A stretch of 64,000 nucleotides of DNA. It comes from Siphonodentalium dalli. Its lineage: Eukaryota > Mollusca > Scaphopoda > Gadilida > Siphonodentaliidae. Location: assembly GCA_032622095.1 (NCBI GenBank), contig CP136069.1, forward strand, positions 48,028,194 through 48,092,193, in the 5' to 3' direction. Made by a program: the position numbers and the translations under genes. Below the pieces are notes generated by a model. The model was not told where the DNA came from and made no database searches. It worked only from the letters and a program-made list of their open reading frames with translations. Position 1 is the stretch's first letter, and the number at the start of each line of letters is the position of its first letter. Positions 12,409-23,900 of the stretch are shown piece by piece.

Positions 12409-13226
12409 GGGGGACCGGGGCTAGTTGGAACAATTTTCGGAAAATCTAACCATACATTTATGTCTCAATCTGATGTTACATATTCGGAAAATTGCACTTC
12501 ATACAACATGTATTACCTGTTACACATAAAACATGCAACATTTTCATGTGAAAAAGCTTCTTTTTAAAAATAGGCGGCCTTGAAATTTGGCCTCGCTGGT
12601 GTTCGAACTAGCCCCGCCCCGGGGCTAGTTGAGACACCCGACGGGGCTAGTTGGAACACCAGACTTCAACACCTTTTCTTGACAGAGCACACTGTAAAAC
12701 AACAATTTATTTATCTGATACGTTGTCACACACAATTATTTAAATTTATGATTCCAAAGAAATTTCCGACGACGGCAGTATGTGTATAGCCGAAATGAGG
12801 TAAACACCATAAATGCAACCCACACCATATAAAAATCAGTAGGTGCGCCATAACGTCATGTTGTTGGTGACGCTACTACAGGAACGAATGGGGTGTTCCA
12901 ATTTGCCCCGGAGGGGGTTGCTTGAAAACAGGCTTCGTTTCTCCGAAACCATGGGCGATCTGTTTCCAATTCTTATTGTAGGGGATGATCAAGAAGATGT
13001 GATATAGATTTGGATAAAAAAAAACAATTTTGAAAAATGTCCGTCAAATCAACGAATTTTACTTTTTTATACGAAAAACAGAAATTTCCAGTCTGTGTTG
13101 TTCAAATATCCGTATTCAGCCATTTATTTTATTTTATGGTGCAAAATAGTATATATAAATTATTAAATCGAGTTATCTCCCGCGTTCCAACTAGCCCCGT
13201 GTTCCAACTAGCCCCGGCCTCCCCAA
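12409..13226. mobile_element. Element bounded by inverted GGGGCTAGTTGGAAC motifs
   Basis: The motif GGGGCTAGTTGGAAC stands near the left end (12416). It recurs around 12600-12660 in both orientations as a palindromic cluster, and twice in the opposite orientation at the right end (13191-13215). Outer flanks match imperfectly: CCATGACTTA on the left and CCATGACATA on the right (9 of 10), compatible with a target duplication. No transposase inside; class unknown. Confidence 0.55.
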
Positions 13227-13480
13227 CCATGACATACATCTAATATTTGACCATAACCTCCAAATAAGTACCGGTACAGTCATCCAAGTGTTCCACTATC
13301 CAGAGTGCTTGCTTTTTACGGCTTCTGATAATCTGATTGAATTAATAATCGAAATAATATATAATATGTTATTGATATTTGTTGTATTGTTTGTTTAATT
13401 TTGCTCTATTCTTGGTTGTGATCCCACATTGGATTGGTACCAATAAACATTTGAATTGTCAACATACGAACCAACCGTTA

Positions 13481-13518
13481 AGCCGAAGACACATAAACGC
13501 ATGTATGTGTCTTCGGCT
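13481..13518. repeat. Short perfect hairpin
   Basis: AGCCGAAGACACATA, 8-base loop, TATGTGTCTTCGGCT: a 15-bp perfect stem. Function unknown. Confidence 0.8.
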
Positions 13519-13776
13519 TTACAGTTCCTGGCTTTTGTTTAGATCTTGATGGTAAACACAAATAGCGTTATTTGTTACTGCATTCCTTATATGGAAATAA
13601 TAAAGAGTGTGTATATCATTTGTATGTGATTAACCAATATAATTATGCTCTCTTTACGCACTCTGTATCAACACAATCAGGCTCTCGTTTGGGTAAAACC
13701 TAGTAGATCTTCATTCTTCACGATAGCGTGCTATTTACTCGATGCTTTTAATATGGTGAAATATGAACAATACTAC

Positions 13777-15050
13777 GGCCAAAAAAAAAACATCTGTGTT
13801 TCCGGTTTCCCGACCTACCTGCCGAAATTGGGCCGACCTGGATTTTTTTTTTATGCATGTAAAATTGACACTTTTTGTCCATCAGCTTTGTCATCTACTA
13901 TAAAGATAAAGGCTGGAAAATAAACCATGGCTTTATTTTAGCACGTGCTAGAATAAAGCAAGAACGGACACTCCAGCTAGTATAATCAAGTCACGCTCTC
14001 AGAACTACATGTACAACCAAAAATCTTGCAATCGATTTAATTGTTTCCTGAAGAAATTCCCCATTAATTTCTTATCCCATTTAAACAAATTTAATAGATG
14101 TTAACGACTTTTAAACTTTGGCGATCGATAAAAACAATACAGTTTGACAAGATACAAGGTATATTTCCTCGTATGATTCAGCAAATGGGGAACATCGCTA
14201 AAGCTCGGTCCCCCATTTGCTGAATCAACACGCGAAAATAAACCTTGTTTCTCATCAAACTATAAGGATATTCTATTATATATATATATATAAATATAGT
14301 ATATACTATGTTTACATTCAGCAGCAATTATTTTATATTGAATTTTCAAAAAGAATTTACTTCTATTAAGATACATGATTACATGTATTTGTGGATGCAG
14401 ATGAATCCAAATATTCAGGAATAAATCTGTTCTGTTCTGAGAGTCGCACGGCCAGGTGAAAATGAGATGTCAACACGATGGCATAGAAGTTGTCTAGACT
14501 TTTGCTAGCAATGCCGATAGTATCAATGTTGTCATGTACAGTATTGCGCAACATTGTGACATGGTGCCATGAGCCACGGGAGATAGCATTTTTGTGTCCC
14601 TTCTTGGAACTCAGATCACTCCAAACTTCATATTCTGGGTATATTGTCAGATATAAAACTAGTTTTCTGTCAGAAACTTCAGCAACTGGATACAAAGGTA
14701 TTGAGAATACCAACTTTTATCTTGTTTTTTTAGAATATGGTGCATTATAGAAGGATTTTGAAAAAAAAAACAAATTGCCAAAAAAAAAACATTTCCCTAC
14801 CTGGATTTTTTTGCTCATGAAATCGGAAACAGCCATGTTTTTTTTTGGCCTTGCTGCCATGAATTTTCAATGAATCTACTTAAGAGGTCAGTGTTTGGGC
14901 AATATTGTACATACTAGTAGATGAGTAGCTAAAATACATTTCTACATATTAAACTAGCATTCAGATTCATGTGCACATGCGCACAATTACAATTCCTCTG
15001 CGTGCACGACCTGGCTGTCCGGTAATATAATTTATAACTTAAAGAACATT
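13777..15050. repeat. 1.2-kb direct repeat, copy A, with nested inverted ends
   Basis: Near-identical to 24897-26074 in the same orientation. The inner part has inverted ends: it starts GGCCAAAAAAAAAACAT..TGTTTCCGGTTTC at 13777, and the inverse GAAATCGGAAACAGCCATG-T(n)-GGCC ends at 14850. The whole may therefore be a DNA element plus about 200 bp of flank. Both copies contain the hairpin GATTCAGCAAATGG..CCATTTGCTGAATC (about 14177-14226). Copy B lacks about 150 bp found here between about 14660 and 14800. Confidence 0.8.
14366..14713 (-). CDS. Uncertain open frame inside repeat copy A
   Basis: A 115-codon frame with ordinary composition and no domain I recognise. In copy B (about 25517-25800) it is interrupted by a small insertion that shifts the frame, so it is not conserved as coding sequence. 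It is most likely a chance frame or a decayed gene fragment carried by the repeat. Listed only for completeness. Confidence 0.15.
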   Translation of the reverse strand: MVFSIPLYPVAEVSDRKLVLYLTIYPEYEVWSDLSSKKGHKNAISRGSWHHVTMLRNTVHDNIDTIGIASKSLDNFYAIVLTSHFHLAVRLSEQNRFIPEYLDSSASTNTCNHVS

Positions 15051-15253
15051 AACAGCTATGTTTTTTTTTGGCCTAAACACATTTTAATATTATTTTTGTT
15101 TGTGGCGGTTGGAACACATATTACTATTTCGGCAAAGAAGACCACCCAATATGAACCGAACTGGTTGAATAGTTCAGATAATATTTTAGAACATTCGAAC
15201 GGACTCACGAACGGACAGTCCTCGATCAACAGACCAAGCGGTATGAGTACAGC

Positions 15254-17942
15254 TCACTGTGATTTTAATAGTCTACTGTTGATAATCCATATACTATCAC
15301 CATCGAGTGCAGTTAGCAAAGGCGCCGATAGTTTTTGTGTTAACACAAATGACTTGCGCTGAATGGCTGACTTACAAAACCACATGCATGCCTCCGGCTC
15401 TATTGTCGGTTCAGAATACCAATGCACTTTCGCAAGATCATGTGTTACACTGAGATTGTCACACTTGACTCGACAGAAGTATTGTATTCGTCCAAACTGT
15501 ACGTATTTACCTAAGTGCGTTTTTGCGTGAGTAGGTCCTCTGTCATTTAGTATATATACGATAGATGATATTGTCTTGGAATTACTCCTTTCCCTGACCG
15601 CACTCCCATAAACAATTCTCCGACCTGTCTGGTGATTGTCGTGTGTGTGAGCTGAGCGTACCTCATAAGTACAACTCTCACATGTGTGTCCAATTACTTT
15701 TCCCACATATGAACGTTGTTTTGTCGAAACGCCACTTTGGTGTTTCGCCTTCCTACATTCTCTGTACGTATTGTTTTCTTCATCAGGTTCATTGGCACAC
15801 ATAACTTGCCTATCACATGTTTCCATAATATTAGGTACTCTGCCTGTCGATTTCATGAACTGACACCAATCATATATTATATATGTTTCCATTGCAGTTG
15901 CCTCGGGGTGTCGCATATTCAAACAACGCTTACAGATCCAAGAATTAAAACGTTCATACACATACATCCAAGTGGAATATACTGGACCGTACCTCCTCAT
16001 CCCATCGACCAGATGGTGTAAAAGATGAGTTGTGATATTCTGCAGATAAACTGGGAAATCTCTTTCCAAACACGCCAGTGCTGAATTTAAGTGGTCATCC
16101 AATTGCTGCAGGTTGTCATATATAATACTTTCGCCACAAAGCTGCTCTAGACAATCAAAAAGCATGAACAGTGTGTTCCGCTGTTCGTCGCCCAACATCG
16201 ATCGCAGGCAGTACTTCAGTATACCTTGCGATGCCAATTGTTTCCAGTCATGGGATTTCAGAGCGTTCGACTTGGAGAAAAATCTAGCAGATTTGGTGCC
16301 AAATCCCAATGGTGGACGAATTGATTCTGCCCTTTTATCTGCAATATGGAGTTCCTCTTTTGTCAACAAATATGGTACCCTATTTGTCGAGTCCGATACA
16401 TCATTTGTTCTTTTTCTTTTCTTCGAATTAGTTGTCGATTCTGTCATAACTGGTACGGTTTCATTCATTTCCCGAATATCCACGAATCTGCCGAAAGTTT
16501 TCTCTGTGGCCACTAGTTTGTCTATGTTAACTTTACGTCCTATAATAAGGTTGAAAATATTTTGTACAACGTCTTTGATTGTATGGCATGCATCTGGTAA
16601 TGTGTCCGTTATTCTATCAAACTCTGGGATGGACGATGTCACCCTATCCCCTTTACACCCAGTCGCTGTTGCTATTGTGGCGGCATCAGTTTTGTTCCGA
16701 CTCATATCAAAAGCCTCTCTGTAGGCATGCTCGCTCTTGTATTGTCTTGGGTCAGGTCGGTTTGTAACATCAGCGCATTTCTCAATGAAGTTTGTTTTAT
16801 CCTCGCGTATAGGATCAGTTTCCTTCAAATATGATCTGTTCGAGAGGTACATCATTTTGGCGTACCCATGGCAATACTTCCCACGGATCATGCACCAGTG
16901 GCAACCCTGAGTTGCCCCACTTCCATGTTGTCCGAATAGTTTGCATAATCCCGGGTAATCAAGCACATAGAACAGGAGTTTAGTTTTTACATCAATAGGG
17001 GCATCCATATATGCGTTGTATGTTTTGCACTTAGCCAAACAGAGCAGCTCGTCTATAAGTATTTCCAGGTATGCGTCAAGATTTTTTGCTTCACTGTGAT
17101 CATTTCCTGGGATAATCGCAACGAGCACAATATTGTGGAAAGCATTTCTCATGTGCCTTGGCCAGTTGAGAACTGTCATCATCATTGGTGTCATTGAGTA
17201 GATCACACCGATATTATGGAAAGGGTTCACACCGTCCAATTCCAATGACAAGGCCATACCACTTGAGTTACCTCTGAATAATCCAGTTTCAGAATATAGG
17301 TCTGTCCACATCTTCGATTGGTGTAAGTCCCATATGTCATCGTCGCCAGTGTCATTCATTGTTGCATGAGATTGCATGATTTGCGCCAGATTAGCATCAC
17401 CATAAATTCGCGCGAGTCGGGGTCCAACTGGAAGATAAATAAATCGCCGCTTTGGGATCAAACTTGCCTGATGATGTTCATGATACCTCGGTTCCGAGCA
17501 AACTGGACATTGCACCAGATCTGCATATGCATGTTTTGATGAATCTCTAAAAATTACACAGTCATTGGTGCAAACATGAAATATCCGTTTTTTCACGAGA
17601 TATGGTGCAATCATTGTTCTGGCCTCACTGTACGATTTCGGCAGTATATCTAGATTATAGAGTCTCCGTTGCAGCCGTAAGTAATCCCCGAATGCCGCTT
17701 TGCTGATAGCTGGGTGAGACGAGAAGAGGTCGAAATTCACAGCGAGCCATTGTAGCAGCGTCATATTCGTGTTTCCCAAAGTTTGGCAAGCCAATCCAGA
17801 TGAATATAGTTCCAATCCATAGTCACAAGACCATTCAATGTCACCAATAATCGTATCACTTCCCGAGTCTTCAGTAATTTCAGAATCGCCGTCCAGAGAA
17901 TCATCACTGCTCGATTCACTGTCGGTTTTGGCTTGGAATTCA
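15254..17942 (-). CDS. Tnp2 transposase exon 2 (catalytic domain)
   Basis: An uninterrupted 896-codon exon including the TGA stop at 15256-15254. The frame is open upstream of the first Tnp2 motif to a clean acceptor (CTTTCTTTCCAG). No ATG lies near its start, so the upstream exon is needed. It contains all the catalytic and DUF4218/DUF4216-like blocks. Confidence 0.88.
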
Positions 17943-20900
17943 CTGGAAAGAAAGAATTTGTAAGGTTACATCAACATTGGAGCCTGGTTGATAGTACTCA
18001 CAGAAAAAATACTAGAACAGTTAATCGCCACACAACATAATGTTTATAAGGCATACTAGTAAAAACTCATTCAATATGAGCTACGATATGCGTTGCATGC
18101 CATATCCTTCAGATTCAGATTATGTATTGGCTCACAAATCATATTAGACATAAGAGCTATACACTGTTAACTAACATATAATATTTATGGTGTGCATGTG
18201 CATGATTCAGGTGGGGTGTTGTTATCATGGGTAAGAACAAATATATATACGAAGACGTTACCAGATATCTAGAAATTTTGTTTACTTGGAAGTGGTGCGA
18301 TATATTCGGCTTTAGAAATGCGTATTTAAGTGCCACGGGGGGTGTTCCTATCATGTTGAGGGCCTCTCTGATGTAATGATATACTTTTGTCAGGGTTTTG
18401 CGGTTAGATAAGTTAAACAAGATGTTGAGCTTGAGCGTGTCTGGTTTTTTCCAAAACATATTCGAGTCATTTATTTAGTTTTTTTTCTGTTGACGTAAAG
18501 TCTTATTGGTATAGTCTATCGCAATCCATGGTCATAAGGTTGCCCCAATAAGATAGACACCGATGCTTAATAATTACTGATATTGGATAGATTCCAGTCT
18601 CTCCGTAAACCAAGGGGGTCATCGTTGATTTTTTAAAACCGAGGATTAGTTTTAAAAACCATAGTTCCAACTTTTCGAATGTCCTAATGCTCTCATGTCC
18701 CCATACCTCGGACCCGTACGACATAATCGGAACAATAGATCTCTGATATATTTCAAGCACAGTTTCGATTGCACAGGGGGTAATCGGGTACAACGGCGGC
18801 TTGTAAAGGCACGACCGGAAACTGATCGCACAGCGCAAATTTCACAAGGATAGATACAAAACTAACTCTATTCTTCATTAGTATCATCGTATTTGCGAAT
18901 ATCAATGCGACAATGTTCGGTCCATATATATATCGTTATATAACCACAGATGAATTCAGTTGTGAAAGATACTAGTATAGCGCAATATAGCCATGATAGC
19001 AACATTTGCTGACCACTTTTGAAAATATCCCTCGGGACTGCTAATTTGGTGCACGCTGTTGGCAAATCTTCAACGTAATACATATGGAGTACACCGCTTT
19101 TCTAATCGGGAATCATCACTCTGTCTGTTGAGAAAGACACATATATTTCCGGTTTGTTTTGGCGACATAAGAGTATATTTACCACACTAACGTGAAAAAA
19201 TGAGGTACGGCTGTCGGTTTGTGAGCATTTGACACGTTGAGTTTGCAGGCGGCCCGCGGCCGTACCAGGTAGTTGCTGCCAGCCGTATGTATACAAGCAA
19301 CACATTTTACCAGTTTCCGGTCGTGCCTTTACAAGCCGCCGTTGTACCCGATTACCCCCTGTGGATTGGTAATTTGTATTTCCTCAAGGGTGTACATTGC
19401 TTTCAGCTGACTCGCATCGCGCATTGCGTTCACTTATAAAAGTATCAGATTTTGTAAACCATGTACCTAGATACTTGTAATGGTCAACCGTTTCGATTTG
19501 TTCACCCCGTATACTGATTGACAGTGGGTGTTTTTATTACACCGTCGCCCAAATGTCATCGCTTTGGTTTTGGAATAGTTAATATTCAACTACCAGAGGG
19601 CACAGTTATCAGATAATTTATTTATCGCATTTTGTAAGCCAACCTCCGAGTTAGAGAGTAAAACCGCACAAGGGCTAACCGGAAACGCGGATTCTAAGAG
19701 TTTCGGAAGATTCTTAGGCTGCCAACGAAGGTTCTTCCAGTTTTAAGAGCTTTTCAGAGAGGTAAAACGCACAAATTCATGTTCGCAGGCGTATTATTTC
19801 ATTATGGACAGGTATGTAGTAATATTCTATAGCTATCCCAGTGACCGGGCCATTTGGGAAGGCAAACCAGCAGTTGGGATGGTTGTATTTGTCGGAAACA
19901 TTCCGTATCCGCTGCAAAAAAAGTTGTACCCTCGGCAGGAAAATGCCTAAGTTCTGAAGAACGCGCGATATTTCCGTACAAAACTAGCTTGTGGGGCGTA
20001 TATCAGCAAGCGGTCAGGTAGACCAATATCTTAGAAACTCACACAGGGGATGCCAGCGCCGACGACAAGGGTAGCACTTTGAGAACTGGTCGGCTACGAT
20101 GTATTCTCGTCGAAACAATGCCGCAAAACGGATATGCTGGAGACGATATGGCTACTGGGGCAATCTATAATACACATGTACGTTCCATAACAGATCTGGA
20201 TTGCGGCAACAGACTAATTAAACCAGAAATGGTTGTAAGAATAGCTGCATAGTATAATACGAATATATATTATAAAGATTCTACTTTCTAGAACAAACCG
20301 TCTATTTAGATGGCATTTAAGGTTATATTTCCACTATTATTTAGTCCAAATGTCACTTTCCTGTCAGAAACTCATCACACACGAGCCTCTGTCAGGCTCA
20401 GTGTACGCTATTATATATGTCCTATATACTCCATGCTATATGTCGACATGCACCATACACATGTAAATCTAAACCGTCTCCGAGCAGAATTCGGACAAAA
20501 GAGGGCATGTACCCCCCCCCCACCCCTGGAACATACAAACATTGTTTGGCCATAAATCGGCGGTTAGAGTTCAAACTGCCATCTGATATTTTTGATCCGG
20601 CTAAAATCCAACCTGTGTGATCCGCTCCGGAAGTCAGAACAAAACACGGCTAATGTGGACATTTGTCATTCTGTTCCAATAGACAATTCAATTCACTCTT
20701 AAAACTGTATATATAGTATACATTTGTTTTTTTCGCGATAACTATAACTTTTATCATATCGAAATTGCACAATTTGACAATATCATGTGTTACCTATTCT
20801 TGAACACCAAGTTAGACAGCGAATCAGCGATGTATATAATAAACAGATCATCAGTACAGAAAGTTATCTGGTATGTCACATTCCATGCAGACGAAAATTC

Positions 20901-23900
20901 AATGACAGCAAGGAATGGAAAGTAAGTATTTCTTAAAAGCGTGCACGGTCTAAGATTTCTTTCTTTAATTATAATTATAGCCTATACTGTTCTTAGCACA
21001 TTTTCTAGTTTTCGGTTATAATTTCAACTAAACGGATGTTTACACTAATATTCACGACTCAATACCAGTACAATATATCTGTTTTGCGGCATTGTTTCGA
21101 TGAGAATACATCGTAGCCGAATATTTCTCAAAGTTCTGCCCTCGTCGTCGGTGCTGGCACCCCTAGTCTTCCGCGTTGACATTTCTACAGCTAACCACCC
21201 TCAAGCTTATCCCTCCCAGTGGCATATTATAAGGAATTTTGAGCTGAAATTCCATGTGGGAGTTTCTAAGATATTGGGCTACCTGACCGCTTGCTGATAT
21301 ACGCCCCACAAGCTAGTTTTGTACGGAAATATCGCGCGTTGTTCATAATGAAATAATACGCATGCGAACATGAATTTGTGCGTTTTACCTCTCTGAAAAG
21401 CTCTTAAAACTGGAAGAACCTTCGTTGGCAGCCCTACAATATTCCGAAACCCTTAGAATCCGCGTTTCCGGTTAGTCCGTGTGAACCGTGTCGTCTGCGT
21501 AAATAAGAAAGATGTCTGGTGTACATTTGAACAGCGGTATCATCTAATCTTCCGTAATCTATTCCGTTACAATTACGCGATGTGTATTTCTAAAACACAC
21601 TTCTTCCACAAAGCATTGAATTAATATTATAACAATAATCAGGTTATAAGTTATGAACTTATAACCAGTTTTGCACTAAATTAATATTTAATCCTTTAAG
21701 TTGACGATTTTGGATCACAGGAATCAGAAACACTTAAAGTAAATACATAAATACATATCATAAGTATAATATACACATGCATATCTTCCGGGGGATGCAC
21801 CTTATACGTTCACACTACTATAGCATCCCCCTTCAATATATACCAGTTAAACTGCCTCTGAAATACTGAGATTATATGTAAACCAATTGCATTAGAATTT
21901 TAACATGCCTTTCATGTTATGTTTCTTTGTAGAACTTGAATTAATGCATGATTATTGTTTAATACGTGGTCACCAAGACCGGGCCATGGATTTGAAACAA
22001 TGCATAAAATATCAATGGCATTCTTATTAAAAGAGGGTATATTTTATGTATCGTTTCATATTATTACATGCAGTGCAGCCATGGGCACATGTACAGTGTT
22101 GGGTAACTTCACCCTGTATTCGTGCCATCATGCCACCATTGCCATGCACAAGCAAGAAATAACATTCATTACTAAATACTAAATGTATTCGGTGCATATG
22201 GGAATTTACTGGAAATAAATAAGGGCCCTAATTAATAGTAGTTACTTAACTTACTGCCACAGTTACAGGACAATGATGGAAATATCATGAATATGAACGA
22301 AAATACCGGTTTATGACAAATCATCGCCGATACATACTGAAGGAATGACAAGTGAATGTATACACCACAACACCTAGTGAATTGAATCACTGCCGGTACG
22401 TGTACATGTATTTGTCTTTTTAACATTCATTCAGTATGTATTGGCGATGATTTTGTCACCAACTGGTATGTACTGGCCTCATTGGCTTGAAACTGTGTTA
22501 CGACTTAGAGACTATTACTATAATACTCGTGTGACCGAAGTCAACGAACGGTACGCTTATTAATTTAAAGACAGAATCCCCCACGTACGCTTGTTATTCA
22601 GGACCCTACGTTTATTACTTTTTTCATGAAGTGTGACCACATCACTAACATATGTGTGTAATACACAAGAGCAACATTCTACTTTAATTTAAAACATGAT
22701 TCATGTACTGGGCGTATCAGAGACCAGTGGACCCCTGATGTTTTTATATCATAATAGACTCCCAGACAGAGGTGTGATCATTAATGAGAGCAGGTGGTGA
22801 AATTGATACATCACTGAGTGTTGTGTAGGATTGGAATAGTCTTATCAGATGTATCATTCTGCTGCTACTATTCATTAAAGGGACACTAAATGTTCAGCGT
22901 TTAGTACATTTACAAAATGACTAAGTCCGATCACTTTTGGGTTCGATGCGGTATTTTGAAGAGGAGTCAATTTTGCTCAGAAAAAAATATTCACTTTATC
23001 CATGCGACTCACCAAAACCAATAAAACTGGCATTTGAAAAGGATAACAAGATACGCCCGTTATTAGGTCGAACAGTTATTTGATGAACTTGATGGTAAAA
23101 GGGGCAAATGTCACAATCACTCTTAATAAGAGTATGAATTAGAATGACGCCCAAAGTCAATTTAAGAAATGTGATTCAAAAATCAATGAACAATCAAATG
23201 AATTCTTTGATGACGAAAGCAGTATGTACATGTACATGTTTATTCACCAAATACACGCGAAACAGGTGATACTCTTACAGGTATTACATTTCAAGTAAAA
23301 ATCATCCATGTATGCTGCTTTGTTTTGGGATCCTTATCATACGGCATTATTTACCTCATTATTTCATATTCATGACTGATTTTCTTAGAGAAACCATTTC
23401 AGGTTGATTTATTTGATTAACTAAGAATCAGACACGCCTATTATCTTGTTTATTATTGGGCTAAACACAACAATGACCAATATTCCGTTAACGAACGCTC
23501 TTTGGACTCAATGTTTTCGGGATTTTTGTCACAGAGGAATGCTACACTCGATATTGAACGATATTCGTTCATAAAATTGAACACTCCATCAAAATGTCTT
23601 GCATGAAATCAATTTTTAACATTTTGAAATCTGCATTTTTTTCATTACACCCATGCCCAAGCAAGGGCAACCGCAATCATGGGTTAAAACTTTAACGGAA
23701 GATAGCCGGTAGTTGTGGGCACACGATAGTGTTAAATTCCCGTTGTTAAATTTCCACTTATCCAATAATGTTTTTCACATGAAATACACTTTGCAATGTT
23801 TGAAACTTGCATTTTGTTCATTGAATTCACACTCATCCAACCAAAACAGAAGAGATGGGTTAATTGTTGTTAGACATCATTGCCACTACCATCCTGAAGA

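Larger units (their letters stand above)
18503..21545 (-). mobile_element. Non-LTR retrotransposon (LINE) fragment split by two insertions
   Basis: Reading on the minus strand, 21545-21483 carries the reverse-transcriptase catalytic block (FLIYADDTV). About 19667-19364 continues it (LQNAINKLSDNC, then SKTKAMTFG, with stops and shifts). Then 18771-18503 gives the post-RT region (SYGSEVWG, STMTPLVYGETGIYP). Removing the elements 19668-21482 and 18772-19363 with one copy of each 5-bp target duplication restores the reading register across both junctions. The copy is truncated and has in-frame stops, so it is dead. Confidence 0.82.

Noticed and set aside
16113-16724. 203-codon forward frame
   Set aside because: It lies wholly antisense to the strongly supported Tnp2 catalytic exon and has no recognisable domain.
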